The translations under genes and the position numbers were made by a program. From NCBI GenBank assembly GCA_003557805.1, contig PWNY01000177.1:1-6826 (forward strand): a stretch of 6,826 nucleotides of DNA, given 5' to 3'. The notes beneath the pieces are model-generated. The model searched no databases, was not told where the DNA came from, and saw only the letters and a list, made by a program, of their open reading frames with translations. Positions 1-6,118 of the stretch are shown here, in pieces. This stretch comes from Bacteroidales bacterium (GTDB taxonomy: Bacteria; Bacteroidota; Bacteroidia; Bacteroidales; UBA7960). Every line of letters starts with the position of its first letter. The stretch's first letter is position 1.

Positions 1-451
1 CACCCTCGCCGAAAAACGCCACTTCACCCGCCCTTACCCTCATCAGGCCGCTTATAAGTGTTTCATCGCCAAGCACAAAACCTGCCGATAAAAACTCCGG
101 AAGAGCCTCGGTGTTTGGTTGGGTGTGCTGAAGGATGTTACATATTGCTGTCCCCGAATCAGAAACGATCCATTTTCCCTGGTGGTTTGAGTAGAAGAGC
201 GGGAACATGCTTACAGGGTCTGATGCGGCCAACACCCCTCCGCTGACCCTTATAATGACTGAATATGCCCCCTGCATACCCTGTAGCAGCTTTACCAGCT
301 GCCCGGCACTTGAAATGTCACTGAAGATCCTTGCAGCTTTTATTGAGTGCAAAAAGCTGCCACTCCTGTCATACAGGTAGCCCCTGAAGGAGATGTTGCC
401 TTCGTGGACCCATTCGTATCCTCTCTTACACGTCAGGATGATCTTAGCCAT
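1..451 (-). CDS. Asparagine synthase-like amidotransferase, N-terminal part (truncated by window edge)
   Basis: Reading leftward from ATG at 451-449, an open frame of 150 codons runs off the window edge. The translation resembles the N-terminal glutaminase-like (Ntn, class II GATase) domain of asparagine synthetase B proteins. GAYSVIIRVSGG followed by ASDPVSMFPLFYS (about residues 61-88) fits the family pattern in which a strand is followed by a 'RDp.G..PLyY' segment. FVLGDETLISGLMRVRAGE (about 125-143) fits the 'TL..gi..v.pGe' segment. Oddly, the protein begins MAKIILTCKRG, so the Cys that should follow the initiator Met as glutaminase nucleophile is missing and the usual N-terminal portion is shortened. 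Any ATP-pyrophosphatase synthetase domain would lie outside the window. The start overlaps the end of the glycosyltransferase gene by 8 bases, so the two are probably co-translated. In polysaccharide clusters such proteins are known to amidate sugar carboxyl groups (for example WbpS of Pseudomonas O6). That role here is inference. Confidence 0.72.
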   Translation of the reverse strand, partial: MAKIILTCKRGYEWVHEGNISFRGYLYDRSGSFLHSIKAARIFSDISSAGQLVKLLQGMQGAYSVIIRVSGGVLAASDPVSMFPLFYSNHQGKWIVSDSGTAICNILQHTQPNTEALPEFLSAGFVLGDETLISGLMRVRAGEVAFFGEG

Positions 452-1646
452 CTTTTCCTTTGTTTAATATTTGTTTGTACAATTCAATATATTGCCCGGC
501 AACAATATCCCGACCATAGTTCTGCCTTGTATGGAGGGCTATTTCCTGTTTGTCATAACTATTTGCCTTTAACATCATACTCAGCATGGCATGTGCGAGT
601 TCTTTGTCATTGCCGGCTTTAACCGTGATCCCACATTGTTTGTTTACAATTTCAGCAGGCCCCCCCGATTCTGTTGCCACGACAGGGAGCCCACACGACA
701 TTGCCTCAATAATCACTATTCCGAATGCCTCGCAGAGCGAGGGCATTACGAAGGCATCTGCTCGCTGCAGTTGTTGCAGTATCTTATCTTTGCCAAGGTA
801 GCCGGTAAATGTCACCGAATCTTCAAGCCCCAGCTTTTTTGTAAGGTTCCCCAGGTACTTTTCCAGTGGACCGCTGCCAACAATCGTCAGTTTTGCCCCT
901 TTGGCCTTTTCCTCCTTTTTGAGAAGCGAAAAGGCCCTGATAAGATGCCCGGCTCCTTTTATCTTTTCCAGGCTGGTTACGCAGATAAAGTCAAAGGTGT
1001 CTTTTACGGGCAGGCTGCCTGCCGAAGGGATGAAATGATCTGTATCAGTCATGTTCGGGATAACGCATAGCTTCTTTTGTACATGTGGGCAGATCTCCAA
1101 AATCCTGTTTTGTAATGCCCTGCTTACGGTAACAATGGAGTCTGCTCCCTCAAATGCCTCCCTTAGCAATGGAATATGCCAGGGTTTTATCAACCCGCTT
1201 CCCGGTACCCGGCCGGTGAACCTCCCCCTGTGTTCAGTCAGCACGAAAGGAATGCCGTATAACTGCTTTATCCTTGCAACCGCCACTCCTGCCCACATAC
1301 TGCTGTGCGCCTGAATAATGTCAGGCCTTCTGCCGCTTTTGTATATTTCTCCGAACATGGAGAGGACATGTTTTATCCATAGCCTGACATTTGGTCTGAC
1401 TGTTAGGGGTATTCGCCTGAATGTCCTTGAAAATTCACTGATGCCATTTTTTTCAGTATGCCTTGTTCCAAACCCTCCGGAAAGGTATAGCCCGGGTTTT
1501 TCCCTGATGCCTGCCTCCGGTGCGGCAAGAACAGTAACCCCGGGTCCCTGCCCTGCAATAGCGATACTGTGTTCCCTGAAGAACTCCCCACCGGACGGCG
1601 GGTACCAGGATGGTATTACCATAATATTCAGGTCACTGACTTTCAT
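444..1646 (-). CDS. Glycosyltransferase family 4 (GT-B fold)
   Basis: A cytoplasmic, membrane-associated retaining glycosyltransferase that likely adds one sugar to a lipid-linked glycan; donor and acceptor cannot be read from sequence. Counting from the GTG at 1652 it has 402 residues, a normal GT4 length. The N-terminal acceptor domain has the typical IPSWYPPSGGEFFREHS opening (13-29) and a Q-A-H-S segment (114-117). The C-terminal domain has a donor-fold strand, CVTSLEKIKGAGHLIRAF (224-241), a TIVGSGPL turn (256-263), and the diagnostic E-x7-E motif with E308 and E316 in SLCEAFGIVIIEAMSCG, followed by SGGPAEIV (329-336) for nucleotide-sugar binding. There are no membrane helices. GTG at 1652 is possible, but the ATG at 1646 (third codon) is preferred and used here; the product is then 400 aa and overlaps the flippase gene by 14 bases. 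It lies between the flippase and the AsnB-like gene in one operon. Confidence 0.9.
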   Translation of the reverse strand: MKVSDLNIMVIPSWYPPSGGEFFREHSIAIAGQGPGVTVLAAPEAGIREKPGLYLSGGFGTRHTEKNGISEFSRTFRRIPLTVRPNVRLWIKHVLSMFGEIYKSGRRPDIIQAHSSMWAGVAVARIKQLYGIPFVLTEHRGRFTGRVPGSGLIKPWHIPLLREAFEGADSIVTVSRALQNRILEICPHVQKKLCVIPNMTDTDHFIPSAGSLPVKDTFDFICVTSLEKIKGAGHLIRAFSLLKKEEKAKGAKLTIVGSGPLEKYLGNLTKKLGLEDSVTFTGYLGKDKILQQLQRADAFVMPSLCEAFGIVIIEAMSCGLPVVATESGGPAEIVNKQCGITVKAGNDKELAHAMLSMMLKANSYDKQEIALHTRQNYGRDIVAGQYIELYKQILNKGKDG

Positions 1647-2931
1647 TGCCACCTGGCTTTAATCTCCCCTTTTTTGCAAGGTAAAGGTACCAGAAAAGAT
1701 TGTAGCCCACAACTATTGTGCTTACGCCTGAGAAGAGCACAAGCGCAAGCCACAGATCATTAGTGTAAATACCTGCCATCAGGGATGCAAAACGCAGTAT
1801 AAGGTAAACCATGTCTATTATCATTGCCTTTTTCTGGCGAAAGAATAGTTCGGGCAAAAAGGACAGAGGGCTGCTCAGGTATACCATGAACAGCCATGGT
1901 GACAATATCTGTATATATGAACCTGCATCCCTGTATGAGTCTGAGAACAGGAACGAGAATATATCCGGTGCCCATATGGCCAATATCAAAAAGGGTATAA
2001 TCCCTGCAATGAAAAAACGGGTCGTCAGTTTTATCAGACCGGGAAATACATCTCTGCCTTCATGGTGACTTTCAATTGTCTTTTGTGATAGTACCTGCTG
2101 GGTGGATTGTGAGAACAACCCTAACGGCCTGAAGACAAAGGTGTAACCAAAAGCGTAGAGACCTGCAACTTCTGCCGAAAAACCCCACGTGAAAAGAAAT
2201 ACAGGAAGCGTACCGGAAAGGTTGTTGGTTAGGCTCAAAAGCAGGTTAAACCTTGGGTACTGGATGTATTTCCTGGCCTGATCCCTTATCTTAAAGACTG
2301 AAAATCCGACAGAAGCATTCTTTATCTGCTTCAGGGTCTTTCTTGCTATATAAGCTGCAGCCACGATCTGGGCGGTGAGCTGGCCGCTTATAAGGCCGTT
2401 GGGTGTTGTCTTGAAAAATCCGTCACCCAGTCTTATCACATTCAGGCTTATATTCTGGATGATGGTGGTTTTTGCTATCCTTCCGAACTCCTTTGTGCGG
2501 TTTGAATAGAAAGTTGATGCCTGAATAATGGCATGCAAAAAAAGGCTGACAGGCATAAGGTATAACCATCCTGCAATGCCGGGGTTCCCGAGCATGGCAG
2601 CAATCCGTGCATTGAAAAATAAAAACACAAACAGGCTAAGGAGTGAGAAAGCAAGTGAAATTACCACCACCAGCCTGAAAATGTGCACTGCGTCACTGTT
2701 TTTGCGAGGCAGCATTATTGCCTGTTCATACTTTGCTGTTGATAATACAGATAACACACTCAATATACCCAGGTACAGGGCGACCAGCCCGAAATCATCA
2801 GGTGTGAATATCCTTGAGAGTACCGGTGCAAGCAGTAGTGAGATGCCCTGGGCAAATGCCGAGCTGGAGAACAGGGTCATGAAATTGCGAATGTGCTCAA
2901 GGCGAAGAAATTGCATCAGGGTGCGTATCAT
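1633..2931 (-). CDS. Oligosaccharide flippase, Wzx-type (MOP superfamily)
   Basis: A 432-residue integral inner-membrane protein predicted to flip undecaprenyl-linked oligosaccharide units from the cytoplasmic to the periplasmic face. The first segment, GISLLLAPVLSRIFTPDDFG (29-48), then VALYLGILSVLSVLSTAKYEQAIMLP, is the characteristic opening of the polysaccharide-biosynthesis/Wzx family. A second family signature starts at KYIQYPRFNLLLSLTNNLSG (221-240) and continues with PVFLFTWGFSAEVAGLYAFGY. Roughly twelve hydrophobic segments can be counted, with a basic C-terminal tail (KKGRLKPGG). Length is within the usual 420-480. Met1 at 2931 and Met6 are both possible starts; the first gives the fuller basic N-terminus. 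No Shine-Dalgarno sequence is present upstream. It is the first gene of a leftward operon; its 3' end overlaps the GT4 gene. Substrate specificity cannot be deduced, and the gene name wzx is not assigned because orthology is not testable here. Confidence 0.9.
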   Translation of the reverse strand: MIRTLMQFLRLEHIRNFMTLFSSSAFAQGISLLLAPVLSRIFTPDDFGLVALYLGILSVLSVLSTAKYEQAIMLPRKNSDAVHIFRLVVVISLAFSLLSLFVFLFFNARIAAMLGNPGIAGWLYLMPVSLFLHAIIQASTFYSNRTKEFGRIAKTTIIQNISLNVIRLGDGFFKTTPNGLISGQLTAQIVAAAYIARKTLKQIKNASVGFSVFKIRDQARKYIQYPRFNLLLSLTNNLSGTLPVFLFTWGFSAEVAGLYAFGYTFVFRPLGLFSQSTQQVLSQKTIESHHEGRDVFPGLIKLTTRFFIAGIIPFLILAIWAPDIFSFLFSDSYRDAGSYIQILSPWLFMVYLSSPLSFLPELFFRQKKAMIIDMVYLILRFASLMAGIYTNDLWLALVLFSGVSTIVVGYNLFWYLYLAKKGRLKPGGNESQ

Positions 2932-2972
2932 CCGGGTTTTCGGGCTTTAAAAAACTGGTAAAAGTTGTGTGT

Positions 2973-2980
2973 CAAATTTC
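2973..2980 (-). promoter_or_regulatory. Possible -7-like box for the flippase operon
   Basis: On the minus strand this reads GAAATTTG, one mismatch from the Bacteroidota -7 consensus TAnnTTTG, about 40 bases before the flippase start. No convincing TTTG -33 element lies at the usual 19-21 base spacing (the nearest TTG is about 25 bases away), so this is only a candidate. If real, it lies back to back with the tRNA promoter, within an 84-base divergent gap. Confidence 0.25.
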
Positions 2981-2992
2981 GTAAAAATAATG

Positions 2993-3000
2993 TATATTTG
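2993..3000 (+). promoter_or_regulatory. -7 promoter box of tRNA-His
   Basis: TATATTTG matches the Bacteroidota sigma-ABfr -7 consensus TAnnTTTG exactly. It ends 14 bases before the mature tRNA 5' end, so transcription would start around 3005-3010 with a very short leader. The -33 element is weak: TTG at 2965-2967 is a few bases farther away than the usual spacing. Confidence 0.55.
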
Positions 3001-3014
3001 CAGCTCAATTAAAC

Positions 3015-3089
3015 GGTGACTATAGCTCAGCTGGTTAGAGCACCAGATTGTGGTTCTGGGGGTCGTGGGTTCGAATCCCATTAGTCACC
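3015..3089 (+). tRNA. tRNA-His (anticodon GTG)
   Basis: A complete cloverleaf can be drawn. The acceptor stem GTGACTA (3016-3022) pairs with TAGTCAC (3082-3088) at all seven positions. The D stem is GCTC/GAGC (3025-3028, 3038-3041). The anticodon stem CCAGA/TCTGG (3043-3047, 3055-3059) carries the loop TTGTGGT with anticodon GTG at 3050-3052. The variable loop has 5 bases, and the T arm has the loop TTCGAAT (3070-3076). The extra G at 3015 opposite discriminator C3089 is the G-1:C73 pair that is the identity element of bacterial histidine tRNAs and is recognised by HisRS. The next bases are CAA, so CCA is not encoded and must be added by the CCA-adding enzyme. It is a single tRNA gene with its own promoter and terminator. 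Confidence 0.97.
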
Positions 3090-3096
3090 CAAAAAT

Positions 3097-3140
3097 AAAC
3101 CCGGCAGGAATGCGGCTCTTCGCAAATCTCTGCCGGGTTT
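3097..3140 (+). terminator. Intrinsic terminator after tRNA-His, probably bidirectional
   Basis: AAACCCGGCAG (3097-3107) pairs perfectly with CTGCCGGGTTT (3130-3140), an 11-bp GC-rich stem. The loop contains a further short stem, TGCG (3111-3114) with CGCA (3121-3124). On the plus strand the stem ends in TTTTG, giving a short U-tract after the tRNA. On the minus strand it is followed by TTTATTTTT (from 3099-3091), an even better U-tract, so it can also stop leftward transcription coming from the glycosidase gene. Confidence 0.85.
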
Positions 3141-3147
3141 TGTTATA

Positions 3148-3186
3148 TGCGGTTGCATTTCCAATAATAAGTGAAATGCAACCGCA
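3148..3186 (-). terminator. Perfect 14-bp hairpin in the glycosidase 3' UTR
   Basis: TGCGGTTGCATTTC (3148-3161) and GAAATGCAACCGCA (3173-3186) form a perfect inverted repeat with an 11-base loop. It lies 11 bases after the glycosidase stop codon in the leftward transcript, but no T-run follows on that side (the next bases are TATAACA), so by itself it is a poor intrinsic terminator. It may protect the mRNA 3' end or act together with the neighbouring hairpin at 3097-3140. A REP-like repeat is an alternative that needs a genome-wide count. Confidence 0.6.
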
Positions 3187-3197
3187 CTATTTCTAAT

Positions 3198-5105
3198 TTA
3201 CATTTTGTCCATATATACTGTGTAGAGTTCATCCGCTGTTAAAAAGTGAGGCTTCAGGTAAATGTCAGTGGTTTCCCACCTGCCTGTATTCTCGTCTCTG
3301 ATCCTTCCGACTCCACGGGCAATAAAGTGCAGGTCTTCTCCCGGAACGGGCTCAAGCGATGCGATAAGCTCTTCCTGTGTGCCCCTGAGCTGTGGCAGTT
3401 CGGGAGCATCGCGCAGAATATTACTTGGCGGGTCTTCGTGAAGTATTGCATTAAGCAGGACAGGGCCATAGAAGAATGCAATGCGGCTTTCGTTGTCAGG
3501 CATGGTTTCGATACGGGGCTCCATCGAGATGTTTACTTCAATCACATCACCATCGGCAAAGATCCTGCGTATTTCATGATAGCCTTCAACAGTGCTTCCC
3601 AGCTGCTGGGGTTCGCCGTTCACTGATATCTGCATATCCCTTCCCCACCACTGTGGCTCACGTATCAATATTGCCAGTTCCTTTGGCCTCTGAAGTGAGA
3701 AGCTCAGACTGGAATTACCCTCAAATGGAAAATTGCTCTCCTGTGTAACCGTAACTCCCTGGTCCAGCCAGTCAAGCTCTGTAGAGGCAAAAATGTTTAC
3801 ATATAACTGCTCACCAAAGCTGTAATAGATATCCTTACCATAGTCGGTATGGATTTCCATACCTGATCCGACACAGCACCAGAATGAGTTGGTCAGGCTG
3901 CTAAAGCCCTTGCGTGCAGGCATATCAAGAAAACCCTTGTATTTATACATACCTGTTTCCGGATGGTGGCTTGCAAGCAGGTGGTTGAAAAGTGCCCGTT
4001 CAAAATAGTCCATATAATCTCCCCTGGGTTCCCACCTGAAAAGCATGCTTGTCAGCCAAAGCATATTGTGAGTGTTGCAAGTCTCGGTAGAGTGGGTAAG
4101 GCGGTCAGACAGCTGGAAAGGTTCACCAAAGCGTTCCTGGTGACTGTTTCCACCGTTTACATATGTGTGAGCTTCAACTACCCGTTTCCAGAAGTAGGTT
4201 GCTATTGTATGATAATCCGGTTTTTCAACCAGTTCATGTATCCTTGCGACACCGCGTACCTTTGGGATCTGAGTATTCGCATGCAGGCCTGCAAGCTCAT
4301 CCCTGCGTTCTGACAGAGGATCGAGTACGTCATTGTGGTAAAACTTTTCAGCAAGTTCGAGGTGTTTCGGGTCACCAGTAATAGCATAGATGTCTGCAAG
4401 TGCATGGTTCATTCCCCCGAACTCCACACTGAGCATTGTTTGCCACTCCTCTTCTGTAAGTTCACTTGTTATCTCATACGCCCAGTCGGTGAACTTTACA
4501 AGTATGTCCAGGGCCTTGTCGCTGCTGGCCAGTAAATATGCATCTTTCAGGCCGTTGTACATTTTGTCGAAATTGTACCATGGTACGTTTGCATCATTTA
4601 ACTGAAACCCCCTGGGGCGAATATCTCCCCTGGAAATTTCATCAAAAAGTTCACGTCCGTCAGGAATAGCACCTATATACCCGTCGTTGTGCTGTTCCTG
4701 CACAAGTGCAAGCTCCTCGATAATATAATCCAGCCTCTCCTTGAACTCTTCATTCCCTGTTGCCTTGTAGTGCTTTGCCAGTGCAGAGATGTAATGTCCC
4801 AGGCTGTGGCCTGACAGGATATAGCCGTCACTTTCCCATCCGCCGTATACTTCGCCTTTTGGCTCAAGCCCTGCTTCCTTGCGGAACCATGCCAGGAACC
4901 TGTCTGGTTCAAAGTCCAACAGGGCTTTTTCGTTTACCTCCTGTGCTGAAAGCAGGGGGCCACCTGTCAGGGTTACCTGGTCAAGTGCAAAGGGTTCAGC
5001 TTTGATTGGAATTACAGGCTGAACCTTTTCCTTTGGCCTTTCTGGTGCGCAACCGGTCAGGGCGGCAATAAATAAAAGGCTGATTAACAATGTTATCTGT
5101 CTCAT
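3198..5105 (-). CDS. Lipoprotein beta-L-arabinofuranosidase, GH127/GH146 superfamily (former DUF1680)
   Basis: A 635-residue predicted exo-glycosidase releasing beta-L-arabinofuranose from plant-type glycans. The N-terminus is a lipoprotein signal: MRQ, a hydrophobic stretch, and lipobox LTGC with the lipidated Cys at residue 19, so it is envelope-anchored. The (alpha/alpha)6-barrel part starts near residue 45 and includes SGHSLGHYISALAKHY (98-113) and HNDGYIG (139-145). Family catalytic features are present: NGGNSHQERFGEPF (317-330) with a candidate acid/base Glu (E324, less likely E328), ETCNTHNMLWLT (341-352) and WCCVGSGMEIHTDYG (409-423). By analogy with HypBA1, E341, C343, C410 and C411 would form the zinc site, with C410 as the cysteine nucleophile. 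The C-terminal half (about 430-635) looks like the beta-sandwich domains. The GGNS and ETCNT motifs resemble the Bacteroides GH146 branch more than HypBA1; that subfamily call is tentative. It stands alone: no SusC/SusD pair or other glycosidase is next to it here. The start is ATG at 5105, without a Shine-Dalgarno sequence. Confidence 0.92.
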   Translation of the reverse strand: MRQITLLISLLFIAALTGCAPERPKEKVQPVIPIKAEPFALDQVTLTGGPLLSAQEVNEKALLDFEPDRFLAWFRKEAGLEPKGEVYGGWESDGYILSGHSLGHYISALAKHYKATGNEEFKERLDYIIEELALVQEQHNDGYIGAIPDGRELFDEISRGDIRPRGFQLNDANVPWYNFDKMYNGLKDAYLLASSDKALDILVKFTDWAYEITSELTEEEWQTMLSVEFGGMNHALADIYAITGDPKHLELAEKFYHNDVLDPLSERRDELAGLHANTQIPKVRGVARIHELVEKPDYHTIATYFWKRVVEAHTYVNGGNSHQERFGEPFQLSDRLTHSTETCNTHNMLWLTSMLFRWEPRGDYMDYFERALFNHLLASHHPETGMYKYKGFLDMPARKGFSSLTNSFWCCVGSGMEIHTDYGKDIYYSFGEQLYVNIFASTELDWLDQGVTVTQESNFPFEGNSSLSFSLQRPKELAILIREPQWWGRDMQISVNGEPQQLGSTVEGYHEIRRIFADGDVIEVNISMEPRIETMPDNESRIAFFYGPVLLNAILHEDPPSNILRDAPELPQLRGTQEELIASLEPVPGEDLHFIARGVGRIRDENTGRWETTDIYLKPHFLTADELYTVYMDKM

Positions 5106-5429
5106 GGGTCTGGGTTTTGTATTATGTTAATTATAAAAGAATTGATTGACGAATTGAATATGTTTTTTAATATATGCCATCTGATTTTTAGTGTTAATAC
5201 TACACTTAAATTTCAGCCTACAAGTCTAACATTTTTTTTGAATATTTGAAAGCTTTTATTTAAATAATAGCCATATGTGTTAAAAAAACGCAGGCCATAT
5301 ATGTACTGGCAAAACATATAAAGGTACATATTATATGCTTTTCAGCCAAATCCCTGTTTTAAAAACGAACTCTGCCTGCTTTTGATGATAATTCGTATTT
5401 TTATCCGTTAAATTCTTTGATATTAAAAC
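5106..5429. other. AT-rich divergent intergenic region, glycosidase / ccmB
   Basis: This 324-base gap must hold the promoters of both the leftward glycosidase and the rightward ccm operon. I see no RNA gene and no recognised gene in it. For ccmB, TATTTTTA at 5396-5403 is one base off TAnnTTTG and would give a leader of about 20 bases, but no good -33 box is visible. For the glycosidase, the best minus-strand match is TATGTTTT (5312-5319), also imperfect. An inverted repeat, ATATGTAC (5299-5306) and GTACATAT (5324-5331), lies in the right half, and GCCATAT occurs twice (5270-5276 and 5294-5300). These could be regulator sites or chance in AT-rich sequence. Confidence 0.5.
5299..5331. repeat. 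Short inverted repeat upstream of ccmB
   Basis: ATATGTAC (5299-5306) is repeated as GTACATAT (5324-5331), a perfect 8-bp palindromic pair separated by 17 bases. It lies about 100 bases before ccmB. The arms are AT-rich and the spacer is long, so it could be a two-site operator or a weak stem-loop. Nothing in the sequence identifies a binding protein. Confidence 0.3.
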
Positions 5430-6089
5430 ATGGTTTTTACATCCGTAACTGCCCTGGTAAGAAAGGAGCTGATAATAGAGTGGAGGCAGAAGTCGGCAAT
5501 TGCCGGCATACTGCTTTACCTTGCATCTACCGTATTTACCTCCTACCTTGCTTTTGAGGGTGTGATAGGTTTAAGGGAATGGAACTCCCTGTTTTGGCTT
5601 ATCATGCTGTTTGCTTCAATAAATTCTGTCATGAAAAGCTTTATCCAGGAAAGCAGGGCCAGGCACCTGTATTACTATACACTGGTCAGTGCAACTGAGA
5701 TGATAATTGCCAAGCTGATATACAATGCCGCCATTATGCTGGTGCTCGGGGTTGTGGGCTTTATTGCCTTTATGTCATTTATGGGCATACCAATTGGATC
5801 TCCCTGGCTATTCTTTTTGAATATGATACTGGGGATGACAGGTTTTGCATCCATACTAACACTTATATCTGCCATTGCAGCAAGGGCCGGTGGGAATTTC
5901 ACCCTGATGGCTGTACTGGGGTTCCCTCTCGTTTTACCTCTGTTGCTGCTGCTGATCGGGGTGTCGGTCGAATGTACCTCAGGTACGGATTTTACGCTTG
6001 TTGCGGCTGATATGCTTATTACTGCTTTACTTGTCATCATTGGTATAATTCTATCGGTGCTTTTATTTCCTTATATTTGGAGGGAGTAA
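5430..6089 (+). CDS. ccmB: Heme exporter / cytochrome c maturation protein CcmB
   Basis: A 219-residue inner-membrane protein, the usual CcmB length (about 220). It is the membrane subunit of the CcmABCD complex, which releases holo-CcmE so that heme can be attached to apocytochromes c in the periplasm. The N-terminus TALVRKELIIEWRQKS (7-22) is the family's cytoplasmic opening. Six hydrophobic segments follow, at roughly 23-44, 52-67, 97-118, 126-150, 158-180 and 192-215. SFIQESRARHLYYYTLVSATEMIIAKLIYN (70-99) matches the conserved coupling-loop region, in which most family members read 'gl..ei..a'. Start ATG at 5430 is preceded by an A-rich stretch without Shine-Dalgarno sequence. It is the first gene of a rightward operon, with ccmC 29 bases downstream. 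The ATPase gene ccmA is not upstream, where a divergent glycosidase lies; it is probably elsewhere in the genome. Confidence 0.93.
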   Translation: MVFTSVTALVRKELIIEWRQKSAIAGILLYLASTVFTSYLAFEGVIGLREWNSLFWLIMLFASINSVMKSFIQESRARHLYYYTLVSATEMIIAKLIYNAAIMLVLGVVGFIAFMSFMGIPIGSPWLFFLNMILGMTGFASILTLISAIAARAGGNFTLMAVLGFPLVLPLLLLLIGVSVECTSGTDFTLVAADMLITALLVIIGIILSVLLFPYIWRE

Positions 6090-6118
6090 AATATATAAAT
6101 CTGTCAAAATAAGCTGCT

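Noticed and set aside
58..246. A 62-codon plus-strand open frame at the left edge
   Set aside because: It is antisense to the AsnB-like gene, which reads open across the same stretch with family-like motifs.
591..1070. A 159-codon plus-strand open frame opposite the glycosyltransferase gene
   Set aside because: It lies wholly antisense to a gene with clear GT4 motifs, and its translation is Cys- and Phe-rich without any recognisable domain.
3015..3186. tRNA-His 3' end as an integration site for a mobile element
   Set aside because: No duplicated tRNA 3' segment, integrase or phage gene is visible in the window, and a normal terminator follows the tRNA.
5124..5249. A 41-codon plus-strand open frame in the intergenic gap (starts MLIIKELIDELN)
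   Set aside because: It is very AT-rich, has no ribosome binding site, promoter or recognisable similarity, and is a length expected by chance. Conservation in relatives would be needed to revive it.
5412..5419. ATTCTTTG just before ccmB as a -7 box
   Set aside because: It lacks the TA of the consensus and would leave a leader of only a few bases before the start codon.
5675..6040. A 121-codon minus-strand open frame opposite ccmB
   Set aside because: It is the antisense of a well-recognised membrane protein; the low-complexity Ser/Ile/Thr composition is what reversed hydrophobic codons give.
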